A DNA stretch of 64,000 nucleotides from Mastigamoeba balamuthi. Taxonomy: Eukaryota; Evosea; Mastigamoebida; Mastigamoebidae. Below the pieces are notes generated by a model. It made no database searches. It was not told the origin of the DNA and saw only the letters and a program-made list of their open reading frames with translations. Numbering within the stretch: position 1 is the stretch's first letter; each line of letters opens with the position of its first letter. Below are positions 1-11,714 of this stretch, in pieces. The position numbers were made by a program, and so were the translations under genes. Where the stretch lies: NCBI GenBank assembly GCA_902651635.1, contig CACRSC010000087.1, positions 68,916-132,915 on the forward strand, written 5' to 3'.

Positions 1-191
1 CGGTCCGCAGACTCGCAGAGGTCCGTGGGCGGGCGGTGCAGCGCAGAGGGGCGCAGGGGCTCGCCGGCCTCGCTCAGCGCGGGCAGGCAGGGGGCCCCGA
101 CGTCGAGCTCGCTGCCGAAGACGCTGTCGAAGAAGCGCTGCAGGCGCTGCATCTCGCGCGGGGGGTCCGCCATCAGCGCGCTGCTGCTCAT
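1..191 (-). CDS. Small heat-shock protein (Hsp20 family), N-terminal part, runs off the window
   Basis: The ATG is at 191 and the frame stays open to the window edge, giving 63 residues. An early Arg-Glu-Met-Gln-Arg-Leu stretch is followed by Phe-Phe-Asp-Ser-Val-Phe-Gly and, near the end, Arg-Pro-Pro-Thr-Asp-Leu-Cys-Glu-Ser. This matches the N-terminal arm of Hsp20 chaperones, in which a short amphipathic segment precedes the (W/R)-x-P-x-D-(V/L)-x-E start of the alpha-crystallin domain. Family members are ATP-independent holdases of the cytosol. The alpha-crystallin domain itself lies outside the window, so the call rests on the N-terminus only. A truncated copy of the same 5' end sits at 4614-4751, which supports this being a real gene caught in a duplication. 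Confidence 0.55.
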   Translation of the reverse strand, partial: MSSSALMADPPREMQRLQRFFDSVFGSELDVGAPCLPALSEAGEPLRPSALHRPPTDLCESAD

Positions 192-435
192 CTTTGCGTC
201 TGCTGCGCTTGGTGCTCTGCTCTGCTCTGCTCCTTTCTTGTGCGAATGAATGCAAACTGCGGTTCGTAGCAGAGCCTCTTCGGGACCGCGGATGCCTTTG
301 TATCGTCCGTTGTGCCCGTTGCGCGGTGGCCTGTTGATTTCGTCACTTCGCCACAGTGTCTTCATAAACACACGGGCCTCACGGCCAGCCACAGCGGAGC
401 TATAACAGGGTCTCGTTGTTGTTGTTGCGCTGGGG

Positions 436-3427
436 TCAGTTGGTGCGAGACAGAGCGGCGAGCAGCAGCAGGAGGGCTGCCCAGGCCGCGGGCGCGCGGG
501 CGACCGACGCCGACGCCTTGCTCGCGCCGTGCGAGCTCCCCGCGGCCGCCGGGGCATCGCTGGCGGCGCTCTTGGCCGCAGATCCCCCCGAACTGCTGCT
601 GCCCCCGGCGCTGTGCGCGGGTTCCGCCGCGGAGCTCGCGCTCGCCTTGCTGGACTCGTGGGCAGCGCAGTCGCCGCCGTCCCACGAACACGCCGTCGTG
701 TTGCACTCTGCCAGAGAATTGCGAAGGTATGTTTCAACTTAACTGCGGAGACAACAAGGGGTGCATGTCGTAGGGGATCGGCGCACCCTGGTCGCACTCG
801 CCGTCGTGGACCCACGAGCTCAGGCAGAAGGGGGCGCAGCCGAAGAGGTGCTGGCAGTCAGGGGCGTCGTAGTTGCACGCGGCGTTGAGGCACTCGGGCT
901 CGCAGATGCCGTTGCCCCTGTGGATCGACGGGAAGCATCCCGGCGCACAGCGCTCCTTCCTGACGTCGAAGCAGTCGCCCCTGTCGTACCAGCACTCAAT
1001 CTGCATGTGCGCCAGCGTGCAGTCAGGAGAAGGCAGCCCTCGGGACCCGAACGAGGGCGCAGCGCACATCGAGGCACGCGGTGTCGCAGAAGCCGTCGCC
1101 GATCCAGCCACCGAGGCACCGCGAGTTGGTGTCGCAGGTGTCGCGGGCGCAGTCGCCGGCGTCCCAGCCGCAGGCCTCGTTGAAGCAGGCCGCGTTGCAC
1201 ACGCCGTCCCCGCGCATCGCGTTGCTGCAGTCGACCGCACAGAAGCCCGTGCCCACGCGCTCCGCGCACGCGCCCCCGTCCCAGCCGCACGCCGCCTGCG
1301 CACGCGGGGGTGAGGATGTTGGGGCAGTGGGTGGCCTGGCGGCGCGTGTTCGCTCACGCTGTAGCACTGGTAGTCGCACTTCCTGTCGTGGGCCATCGAC
1401 ACTCGACACCGCGCCGCGCAGTGCACGCAGTCGCCGTTGTCGTAGTTGCACGCGCTCTGGCGGGGGCCCCGCAGCACGTCAGCCGAGGGAGGGAGAAGGC
1501 GGGGGGGCTGGCGCTGTGCTGCTGCTGCTGCTCACCGTGTTGTATTCGTTATTGCAGAAGCCGTCGCCGAGGACGATGCTGGGCGCCCCGCAGGCTGAGA
1601 GGTTCGCGCAGTCGCCGCCGTCAAGGCCGCACGCGCTGACGTTGCAGGCGACGTTGCACCAGCCGTTTCCCACCTCTGTCTTGAGGCACCCGGGCGCGCA
1701 GGTCGCGTTGGTCACCCTGCAGTCGCCGCCGTCGAAGTTGCACCGGCTCTGCGCCCCTCACACAGTCAGAGCGGATCAAACCCCCTCGTGTGTTCCCGCA
1801 CGCTGTTGCAAGCGGGGTCGCAGATGGAGTTGTTGACGAGGGGGCTAGGGCACTTGGGGTCGCAGAACGTCGCCGTACAGTCGCTGCCGTCGAACTGACA
1901 CCACGACTGGAGGACAGAGAGACATTGTGAGACATGGGGAGAGGGGCAGGGCGCGTGCCTTCACACAGGCCTTGTCGCAGTGGCCGTCGCCGATCATCCT
2001 GTTCAGGCACTGGTCCGCGCACACGTCCCCCCATTGGCAGAAATTGTTGTCGTTGCCACAGGCGAACGTGGCGCACTCGGGGTCGCAGACGTTGTTGGCG
2101 AGCATCGCGACGGTGCAGCCGGGGCTGCACTGCGTGATGTTGCAGTCGCCGCCGTCCCACTCGCACTCATCCGAGTAGCACATCATGTTGCAGATGCCGT
2201 TGCCGATGTTCCTGCAGCGTTACCACATTAATCGAATAGGATTCGATATTCTGGTGTTGGTCTTCGGTTTTTCTCTTTTTTCACGTACTTTGCGGGGCAG
2301 CTGCACACTTTGGTGCCGGCGTCGATGGCGGCCATCACAGAGTCTATCCAGACCCGGAACGAGCTCAGGCGCGTCCAGATGCCGGGCTTCCCAATGGCAG
2401 CGCAGCCCATGCCCCAGTTGGTGAGGCCTACCTGCACGGCGTTGCCGCTGCTGTCGACGTGCACGAGGGGCCCCCCGCTGTCGCCCTGGCAGCCGTCCCT
2501 GCCACCCTCGTTGTACATCGTGCAGATGACTGTGCGGTTGTAGCGCAGTGTTCAGGCTCTGTTTTGGGCGTTGGGGGCTGCTTCGCACCGGAGTCGGGGA
2601 GGTCGGACGTGTTGTAGAGATTCCTGCAGCGCTCCATCGCGATGGTCGGCAGCTTCACCTCGCGCAGGATGGCGGACCCAGATCCCTTGGTGTAGAGGGT
2701 GCCCCAGCCGATCGCCCACAGCTTCGTGCCAGCCCTGCGGAGTGCGTGCCGTTGTGCCACACTGTCAGAACACACCTAGTCCCCCGTTCACTCGAGCTAC
2801 GAACGGGGAATCCGGGTAGTCACTGGGGGCAACCTTCACCGCCTGCAGCCCCGTGATGGGTGTCGCGAGCTTCAACAATGCCACGTCATCTGCACAGCCC
2901 GAGGAGGGATGCCGCCCCGAACACTGAGCCCAGAACAGAAATTGCGCTCGGGCCGGAATGAATGTCCCGAGAGCAGCGCACTGATAAGGATGCCGCTATC
3001 GAAGTCGGTGTGGGCGTAGACGCCGGCGACCCTGCTGATCTGGGCGGTCTCGAGCTCGGTGGGCGTCAGAGTGCCGGCTGCGACGGGGCATCCGGGACGA
3101 TAACCCTGGGCCAGCTCCGTAGGCCCCGACTCGACGCAGTGGCCCGCAGTCAGCACCCACGTCGGCGCTATCAGCGAACCCCCGCATCTCTGCGTGATGC
3201 CCCATGACGAGTTGTCCAGCAGCGCTGCGACCGAGTGGTGCGCGCACCTCAACGTGAGACCGTCAAGAAAAAACCAGGAAGGCGGCGAGATGGAACTTGC
3301 CTACCACCCAGGGGTACTTGGACACTGAGACCACGGGGTTGCCGTTGACGATGCGCTGCGACAGCGTAGCCTCGTTCTGGGCCAGGGCCACAGAAGCAGC
3401 AGTAACGAGGAGCAGTGCGATGTTCAT
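436..3427 (-). CDS. P1: secreted trypsin-like serine protease with LNR array and GPI-like tail
   Basis: The ATG is at 3427 and the TGA at 436-438. The first exon gives a signal peptide (MNIALLLVTAASVALAQ) and a short propeptide ending at the activation site QR-IVNG. The S1 domain follows: TAGHC with the catalytic His near 3140, DDVALLKL with the Asp near 2886, and GDSGGPLV with the Ser near 2478. The pocket has Asp189 (GRDGCQGDSGG) and Gly226, predicting trypsin-like cleavage after Arg or Lys. About eleven LNR modules of the C-x-WDGGDC type follow, split across short exons. The end is a Ser/Ala-rich stalk and a hydrophobic segment (WAALLLLLAAL) with no cationic tail, suggesting a GPI signal. 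The first intron appears to use a GC donor (G|GCAAGT, at 3300). This gene is the duplicate of P3. Confidence 0.85.
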
Positions 3428-3985
3428 GCCAGAGTTGTTTATTATAAGTGGAGAGTGCTACCACAGCACCGGCTCCTGATTTGCCCTCGCCAGCACAAAT
3501 GCAGCCGGTCGTCCCGTTTTCCGTGCAGTACTGCATATTGCGAGATAATCTAAGGGCTTGGGGTACCAGAAAGGAGAATGTACACACTCGTGCCGTTGGC
3601 TCAGCCTTTTTCTGGGAAACCGAGCCAGATACGGCATCGCACTGATCAACCGTTATTTTGGTCTCTTCATCATTTCTTCCCCTGGCGCGTGGAGACTCGG
3701 TTTTCCACGGGCCGTTGAGCCGCGGGCGCGGCGTACCTCAGAGAGGCCTTTCTGCCCTTGAGCCTGGGGCTGCATCTGCGCTTACTTGTGCGCCGTCGCC
3801 CTGGCCCCACAACCCACAACCCGACATACTGGGCCATTAATGGACACGGGGAAAACGCCATCCCCTCGTTTAGTACCGTTGTTTGAGCCCCCGCTATTCG
3901 GCACGTGCTGCCACATTTCGGCGTGTACCACCGATAACTGTAGAAGAGCTTCTGCGACTGGAGGCACTAATAGCTGCACAGCCTG
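3428..3985. other. Intergenic region upstream of P1, duplicated upstream of P3
   Basis: No coding region is supported here. The stretch is clearly homologous to 7963-8522. Both copies share a block reading GGTACCAGAAAGGAGAATGT, a run CACTGATCAACCGTTAT, and a block near the P2/P4 end containing ATTTCGGCGTGTA. The shared segments close to the two ATGs may include promoter elements, but their conservation is fully explained by recent duplication. Confidence 0.6.
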
Positions 3986-4610
3986 CTAATACTGCGCGGC
4001 AGCCCACAGAAGCGAGAGGGCTGCCAAGCCAGGGCCCAGGTTGCTCCCGAGGCCTCCTTTCTGGACTTGGCAGAGCTGTGCACAGCGGGCACCACCGAGC
4101 TGGCGGGAGCGATTTGACGACGGAGCCGCACCGGCACCGCTGGCGCTTCCCTCAGAGCAGTCGCCGCCGTTCCACGAGCACGCGGAGTTGTTGCACTCCG
4201 CGTCGCGAAATCCTGTAAGCCACGAGCGACCAACAGGCAAAACGAAAAAGGGGCGACGGCAACAGACCCTTGTCGCACTGGCCGTCGCGGATCCACGAGT
4301 GGACGCAGTAGGGGGAGCAGCCGAAGAGGCCCTGGCAGTCGGGGGCGTCGTAGCCGCACGCGGCGTTGATGCACTCGGACTGGCAGACGCTGTCGTTCCT
4401 GTGGACGGCGGGGTAGGCCCGGCGCACAGGCGTCGTTGTCGACGTCGAAGCAGTCGTAGCCGTCGTTCTGGCACCCGGCCTGCGGGAAGGGCTGTGCGTC
4501 AGCCAACGCGCGAGACGCGCCCAGAGGCCCCAGCGCAGCACACGGTGACGGCGCAGGCCCTGTCGCGGGTGCCGCCGTTGATCCAGCTCCACAGGCACGC
4601 GTTGTCGTGG
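3986..4610 (-). pseudogene. P2: 3' fragment of a P4-like protease gene (last LNRs and tail only)
   Basis: This stretch encodes only the last LNR modules, the stalk and a hydrophobic tail ending LLWAAAQY before a TAG at 3986-3988. It is very close to the 3' end of P4 (8523 to about 9150). No protease domain or signal peptide belongs to it. Relative to P4 there is a 2-nt deletion near 4413 (GGTAGGCCC against GGTAGCAGCCC) that breaks the frame inside an LNR. The similarity to P4 ends abruptly at about 4610, where sequence homologous to the Hsp20 gene 5' end begins. It is therefore a duplication by-product, not a working gene. Confidence 0.8.
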
Positions 4611-4613
4611 CCG

Positions 4614-4751
4614 TCGGTGCAGCGCCGCGGGGCGCAGGGCTCGCCGGCATCGCTCAGCGCAGGCAGCGCGGGGCCCCGACGTCGAGCTCGCTGCCGAAGG
4701 CGCTGTCGAAGAAGCGCTGCAGGCGCTGCATCTCGTGCAGGGGGTACGCCA
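4614..4751 (-). pseudogene. Truncated copy of the Hsp20 gene 5' end
   Basis: Read on the minus strand from 4751, this segment repeats the first part of the Hsp20 gene at 1-191, including the MQRLQRFF and GSELDVGAP peptides. It is frameshifted shortly after GAP by small indels and runs straight into P2 LNR sequence. The upstream DNA (4752-4997) also matches the DNA upstream of the Hsp20 gene (192-435), so the copy carries its flank. It marks one side of the tandem-duplication junction. Confidence 0.75.
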
Positions 4752-4997
4752 TCAGCGCGCTCCTATGAGAGCCAACTACGATTCGTAGCAGAGTTTTCCC
4801 GGGGCCCTTTGTGCCACGAATCGCCCGCTGTGCCCGTTGCGCAGTGCCTGTTGACTGCCACGGGGCCGCACTTAGAACATCCGACACTGCAGCGAGTCTC
4901 ATTGTCGTGCATTAAACACAGAGGGTCGCCAGAACTGTCGCGGGCCTCACGGCCAGCCACAGCGCAGCTAGCACAGGGCCTTGTTGTTGCACTGGGG

Positions 4998-7962
4998 TCA
5001 GATGGCGTGGGGCAGAGCGGCGAGCAGCAGCACGAGGACCGCCCAGGCCGAGGGCACGCGGGTGACCGACGCCGACGCCTTGCTCTCACCATGCGAGCTC
5101 CCTGAGGGGGCAGCGCGTGCGCCGCTCTTGGCCGCAGATCCCGCCCCACTGCTGCTGCCCCCGGTGCTGTGCGCGGGGCCCGCCGCGGAGCTCGCGCTCG
5201 CCTTGCTCGACGCGTGGGCAGCGCAGTCGCCGCCGTCAAGCGAGCACGCCGTCGTGTTGCACTCTGCGAGGAGAGCGTTTGCCGAGTTAAAACCAGATGG
5301 GCCATCCGCGGCGGGCAAAAAGAGTACCTGTGTCGCACTCGCCGTCGTGGACCCACGAGCGCACGCAGTAGGGGGCGCAGCCGAAGAGGTGCTGGCAGTC
5401 GGCATAGTCGTAGCCGCACGCCGCGTTGAGGCACTCGGGCTCGCAGACGCTGTTGTTCCTGTGGATCGACGGGAAGCATCCCGGCGCGCAGCGCGCCTTC
5501 TTGAGGTCGAAGCAGTCGCCCCTGTCGAACCGGCACTCGATCTGCGCGGGGGCCAGCGAGCAGTCAGTGTGGAGCAGCCCGCGGGACCCGAACGAGGGCG
5601 CTGCGCACATCGAGGCACGCGGGGTCGCAGAAGCCGTCGCCTGTCCAGCCACTGAGGCACCTGGCGTTGGTGTCGCACGTGGCGCAGTCGCCGGCGTCCC
5701 AGCCGCAGGCCTCGTTGAAGCAGGCCTCGTTGCACAGGCCGTCCCCGCGGAACTCGTTGCTGCAGTTGACCGCGCAGAAGCCCGTCCCCACGTGCCCCGC
5801 GCAGGCGCCCTCGTCCCATCCGCACTCGGCCTGCGCACGCGCGGGTGAGAGGCTGCGCGCGGCCTGGCGGCGGTGGCGTGGTGGGCTCACGTTGTAGCAC
5901 TGGTAGTCGCACTTACTGTCGTGGGCCATCGACACTCGGCACCGCGCCGCGCAGTGCACGCAGTCGCCGTTGTCGTAGTTGCACGCGCTCTGGCGGGGGC
6001 CCCCGGCGCGTCAGACGAGGGGGGCAGAGCAGGGAGGGCTGGCGCTGTGCTGCTGTTATCCGCACGGTGTTGTATTCCTTGTTGCATGAGCCGTCGCCCA
6101 GGACCACGCTGGGCGCCCTGCAGGCCGAGAGGTTCGCGCAGTCGCCGCCGTCGAGACCGCACGCGCTGACGTTGCAGGCGACGTTGCACCAGCCGTTTCC
6201 CACCTCTGTCTTGAGGCACCCGGGCGCGCAGCTCGCGTTGGTCACCCTGCAGTCGCCGCCGTCGAAGTTGCATTTGCTCTGCGCCCCTCACACAGTCAGA
6301 GCGGAGCAAAACCCCTCGGTGTGCCCGCACGGTGTTGCACGCGGGGTCGCAGAAGGTGTTGCTGATGAGGGGGTCGGGACACTTGGGGTCGCAGAACGTC
6401 GCCGTACAGTCGCTGCCGTCGAACTGGCAACCCGCCTGCAGGATAGTGGGCACAGGGAAGCTGTGAGGCCTCAGGGGATGGGCAGCGCAGCTTGCGGGCG
6501 CACATTCACGCAGGCCCTGTCGCAGTGGCCGTTGTCGACCATGCTGTTCAAGCACTGGTCCGCGCACTCGTCCATAAAGTCGCAGTAGTTGTTGTCGTCG
6601 GCGCAAGCGAACGTGGCGCACTGGGAATCGCAGACTTTGTTGGTGAGCATCGCGACTGTGCAGCCGGGACTGCACTCCGTGTTGTTGCAGTCGCCGCCGT
6701 CCCACTGGCACTCCTCCGAGTAGCACATCAGGTTGCAGAACCCGTTGCCGATGTGCCTGTAGTGTCACTGCATTAGTTGAATTGGATCTAATCGATTGGT
6801 TCGAGTGTGACTTGATTTTTGTGCTTTGCCCGTACTTTGAGGGGCAGCTGCACACTTTGGTGCCGGCGTCGACGGCGGCCATGGTGGCGTCGATCCAGCT
6901 GCGGAACGAGCTCAGGCGCGTCCAGACACCGGGGTTGTCGCGAAGCGCGCAGCCGTTGCCCCAGCTGGTGAGGCCCACCTGCACGGCGTTGCCGCTGCTG
7001 TCGACGTGCACGAGGGGCCCCCCGCTGTCGCCCTGGCAGCCGTCCCTCCCGCCCTCCTTGTACAACGTGCAGATAACTGGGCGGTTGTGGCACGGTGCTT
7101 AGTGCCGTGCTTAGAGCGTTGTGTCTCCCCTCCGCACCCGAGTCGGGGAGGTCGGACGTGTTGTAGAGCTGCCTGCAGCGCTCCAACGAGATGGTCGGCA
7201 GCTTTACCTCGCGCAGGACGGCGGACGATCCCGACTCAGTGTAGAGCGAGCCCCAACCGATCGCCCACAGCTTCGTGCCAGCGCTGTGGAGAGCAACACA
7301 GTCAGAACAACAACAGTCTCGCTGCCCTCGCAAACGACGCACGGGGTGTCCGGGTAGTCGCTGGGGACCACCTTCACCTCCTGCAGTCCCGTGAAGGGCT
7401 TCGCGAGCTTCAACAGCGCCACGTCATCTGCACAGCCCAAAGGGGGGAATAGCCAGTGAGCCCAGAACAGAATTGTACCCGCGAGAGAGATGCCCCGAGA
7501 GCAGCGCGCACTGAGGAGGATGTCTCTGTCGAAGTCGGGGTGGGCGTAAACACCGACGACCGTCCTATATTGGGCGGTCTCGGGCGCGGTGGGCGTCAGA
7601 GTGCCGGCGGCGACGAGATCTCCGGGGCGGGTTCCCTGGCCCAGCTGCCGAGACCCCGACTCGACGCAGTGGCCCGCCGTCAGAACCCACCCGGGCGCTA
7701 TCAGCGAGCCCCCGCATTTCTCCGAGACGCCCCACGACGACGAGTTATACACCAGCGCTGCATCAGAGTGGCGCACGCACACGCAGGTGAGGCACCATTC
7801 GAAATAAACTGAGGGCAAGGGGCCCAAAAGGAACTTGCCTGCCATCCAGGGATACTTGGACGCAGAGGCCACAGGGTTGCCATTGACGATGCGCTGCGAC
7901 AGCGTGTCCTCGTGCTGGGCCAGGGCCACAGCAGCAGCAGCGAGTAGCAGCGCGATGTTCAT
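4998..7962 (-). CDS. P3: secreted trypsin-like serine protease with LNR array and GPI-like tail
   Basis: The ATG is at 7962 (signal peptide MNIALLLAAAAVALAQ) and the TGA at 4998-5000. The activation site is QR-IVNG. Catalytic His lies near 7670 (VLTAGHC), Asp near 7425 (DDVALLKL) and Ser near 7025 (GDSGGPLV). Asp189 and Gly226 are present, so trypsin specificity is expected. The LNR array follows with modules such as CQWDGGDC, then a long Ser/Ala/Gly stalk and the tail WAVLVLLLAALPHAI. The exon 1 donor is GC (ATGGCAG|GCAAGT, at 7838). It is the closest relative of P1; the intergenic DNA on its right also matches that of P1. Confidence 0.87.
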
Positions 7963-8522
7963 GCTTGAGTAGTGTATTAGAAAGTGGAGTGTCACCACAG
8001 CCACGGATCTTATTGCCGCTCGCCAGTACACAACCAGTCGGTCGTCCCGTTTTCGGCACAGTAGTGCAATCTGCGCATTTTCCAGAGACTCGAGGTACCA
8101 GAAAGGAGAATGTACACACTCGTGCTGAGCCTCCTCCTTTGACTCAGTCTTTTTCCCGGGCAACCAAGCCAGGAATAGCATCGCACTGATCAACCGTTAT
8201 TTGGGCGTCTGACCATTCAATTCTGCATTTTACACAAGCACTCGAACTCGGCTCCCACGCGCGGTGAGCCGTGGGCGCGGGGGTGCCTTGTGAGATCATT
8301 TCCGCTCTTGATCCTGGCTTTGCATCTGCGCATATTTGTGTGCCGTGGCACCACCGCCACACGTACACGAGGGAAACACCACCTTCTCATTGAGTGTCGC
8401 TGTTTAACAACCCCCAACATTCGGCAAGTGTTGCCATATTTCGGCGTGTATCACTGATCACGGTAGAAGAGCTTATGCCACCGGAGGGAGGCCTCGCCTG
8501 ATTCGGGGCCAGCTGCACAGCC
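7963..8522. other. Intergenic region between P3 and P4
   Basis: I see no gene. The stretch holds the upstream region of P3 and the downstream region of P4, and it is the duplicate of 3428-3985. No clear TATA box or poly(A) signal could be fixed by eye. Confidence 0.5.
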
Positions 8523-11474
8523 TCACCAATTCTGCGCGGCAGCCCACAGAAGCAAGAGGGCTGCCCAGGCCGGGGCGCAGCTGGCTCCAGAGGCCTCCTT
8601 GCTGGACTCGGCAGAGCTGTGCACAGCGGGCACCACCGAGCTGGCCCTGCTCGCGGAACGACCCGAAGACAGAGCCTCACTGGCGCCACTGGCGGTCTCG
8701 GCAGAGCAGTCGCCACCATCCCACGAGCACGCGGCGTTGTTGCACTCTGTGCCGCGCATTCCATTCAGCGACCCGCGACTAACAGGCAAAACTAAAGGGG
8801 CAACGGCAACGGACCTTTGTCGCACTGGCCGTCGCGGATCCACGAGTGGACGCAGTAGGGGGCGCAGCCGAAGAGGTCCTGGCAGTCGGGGGCGTCGTAG
8901 CCGCACGCGGCGTTGATGCACTCGGACTGGCAGACGCTGTCGTTCCTGTGGACCGCTGGGTAGCAGCCCGGCGCACAGGCGTCGTTGTCGACGTCGAAGC
9001 AGTCGTAGCCGTCGTTCTGGCACCCGGCCTGCGGGAAGGGCGGCGTGTCAGACAACACGCCAGACACGCCCAGAGTCCCCAGCGCGCACGGTGATCGCGC
9101 AGGCCCTGTCGCAGGTGCCGTCGTTGATCCAGCTCCACAGGCACGCGTTGTCGTGGTCGCAGGTGCTGTCGTCGCAGTCGCCGTGGTCCCAGCTGCACTC
9201 CTCGCTGAAGCAGCCCTCGTCGCACTGGCTGTCGCCCACCTGCGACTTGCTGCAGTTGGGGGCGCAGAAGTCGCTGCCCACGAGCCCCGCGCAGGCGTCC
9301 CCGTCCCACTTGCATTGCTCCTGCGCGCGGGAGGGCTGTGAGCAGAGCAGAATGCAGGCGAGTGGGCCGGGCGCACGTTGTAGCACGCGGCGTCGCAGTG
9401 CGCGTTGTGCGTCATCGACACGCGGCAGCGCCGAGCGCAGAACACGCAGTCGCCGTTGTCGTAGCCGCAGTCGCTCTGCGTCGGGCGGGGAGCAGCGGGG
9501 GTCAGCGAGCGTGCGCGATCAGCGGGCCCGTGTGCTCACCGTGTTGTACTGGAGGTCGCAGGCGCCATTGCCGAGCAGGCCGCTGGGGGCCGCGCACTTT
9601 GCGAGGTGCGTACAGTCGCCGCCGTCGAAGTTGCACGCACTGACGTTGCACGCGGGGTTGCACCAGCCGTTGCCGACGTCCGACCTGAGGCACTTGAGCG
9701 CGCAGCTCGCGTTGCCCACGCGGCAGTCGCCGCCGTCGTAGCCGCACGCCGACTGCGTTGCCCCGACAGCACGCGTGTCAGACCAGCGAGAGACTCTGAG
9801 CCGCGCACGTTGTTGCACGCGAGGTCGCAGCGCGAGTTGTTCGCCAGGCCCGGGGGGCAGCCGGGAGCGCAGTAGCGCGCGGTGCAGTCGCCGCGGTCGA
9901 ACTCGCAGTCCTCCTGGCGCGCAGTCGCGGGGCTGTCAGTCAATTGTGCGCAGAGGAGAGAAAGAGCTTCGCGAACATTGAGGCAGGTGGTCTCGCAGAC
10001 GCCGTTGCCGAGCATGTTGCTCAGGCACTGGTCCGCGCACATGTCATAAGTGCAGTGGCCGTTGTCGTTGGCGCACAGGCCCGCGGCGCATGCGGCGTCG
10101 CAGACGGTGTTGGCCAGCAGCTCCATCGTGCACCCCGCGGCGCACCTCGTGCTGGCGCAGTCGCCGCCGTCCCACTTGCACTGCTCCGTGTAGCACAGCA
10201 CGTTGCAGATCCCGTTGCCGATGTTGCTGCGCGGGCTTACCGTCAATTGATAGAGTCACAAATGGGGCAGCCCGTGCACTGCTTCTCACGCACATTGTGG
10301 GGCACCCGCAGACCGCCGTGCCGTTGTCGACGCGCGCCATCGTGTCGTCGATCCACCGGCGGTGCGAGCTCACGCGGGCCCAGACCTCGGGGTTGCCGGG
10401 GTCGGAGCAGCCCTCGCCCCAGTTGGTCAGCCCGACCTGCACCGCCTGTCCGTCCTTGCCGACGCGCACCAGCGGCCCCCCGCTGTCTCCGTGGCAGCTG
10501 CCCCTGCCGCCCTCGTTGTACATCGTGCAGATCACTGCGCGGGCGCTTGCGTCAGCTGGGGTGGCGGCGGGCTTCATTCTTTCCGCCCTCGGACGCACCC
10601 GAGTCGAGCACAGAGGAGCCGTTGTAGATGCGCCTGCACTGCTCTCTCGAGATTATCGGCAGCTTCACTGCCATGAGGTCGGTGGGCTCCTCTCCATTCT
10701 CGTTGAGGGTGCCCCACCCGATTGACCACACCTTCGTGCCGGCCCTGCACAAGAGACCGAGGGCCTTCGTAAGCCTCGGGTGCCGTTCAGCCCGTGACTC
10801 TTTTCCCGCAGTTTCTTTTTTCTTTGGCGGTCAAAAAGAAAACACCGGATTTGCGCACGCGAGATCAGGGTCGTCGCTGCGCGCCAGCGTTACTGTCTGC
10901 ACTTCCGTGATGGGCGTCGACAGCTTGAGGAGCGCCACGTCGTCTGCGGGTGAGAAGGGGAGGGGGAGGGAAATGTGAGTTGCAGTGCGGAAGTGCACAC
11001 CAAAGGCGGGCGACAACGCACTGTCGTGGCGGTCGTCGATGAAGTCCGGGTGCACATAAACACTAGCGACGGTGCTCGTCTTGGCGGAGGTGGTGGCTGT
11101 AGGGGTCAGGGACGCCGCGCCGACGAGGCCGCCGGCCCCGAATCCGCTGCTCAGACTTCTGGGGCCGCCGTCGACGCAGTGGCCCGCCGTCAGCACCCAC
11201 GACGGCGCGATCAGAGACCCACCGCACGTGACATCGTACGTGCCCTGCGCGTCCGTGGGGTTCAGGAGCGCTGCGGGGGTGCCTGATTAGTTTTTCTCAT
11301 TGTGGGGCACTGCCAAGTTTCATTTCTGGGCCCGAGTTTTCACAACGCGCCTGTCGTCCACGGGTACTTGGACGCCGAGGCCACGACATCGCCGTTGACA
11401 ATGCGCGCTTCGACGTCGCTCCGGTGGGCCAGGGTCACGGATGCGGCTAAGATAACAAGCAGACCTGTTTGCAT
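8523..11474 (-). CDS. P4: serine protease with LNR array and an altered S1 pocket (Gly189/Glu226)
   Basis: The ATG is at 11474 (MQTGLLVILAASVTLAHR) and the TGA at 8523-8525. The domain order is that of the other members: activation site AR-IVNG, His near 11180, Asp near 10941 (DDVALLKL), Ser near 10483 (GDSGGPLV), about eleven LNRs, a Ser/Ala stalk, and the tail WAALLLLWAAAQNW. Unlike every neighbour, the residue at chymotrypsin position 189 is Gly (GRGSCHGDSGG) and position 226 is Glu (NPEVW in place of NPGVW). An acidic residue at 226 with none at 189 is known from cathepsin G (Ala189/Glu226) and crab collagenase (Gly189/Asp226), both of broadened specificity. Exon 1 appears to end at a GC donor (ACAG|GCGCGT, at 11350). 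Confidence 0.85.
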
Positions 11475-11714
11475 TGGAGTGAAACGAAGGGAATACTCTG
11501 GGAGATTTACTCCGCGTATACTTCACTTGTGTGTTTGTCAACCATTGCCGTAAACGGTTTGTAAACCGTTGATCAAGCACTGATTTTGGGTTGTACGGTG
11601 CTAGGTGCTCTGAGTGAAGGTATGGGCTTTTCCATTGACGACAAATTGTAAATTGTAAGCTCGACTACACAGACGATTGAATGTAACCTAACCTGTTCTT
11701 TCATGCCATCCATC

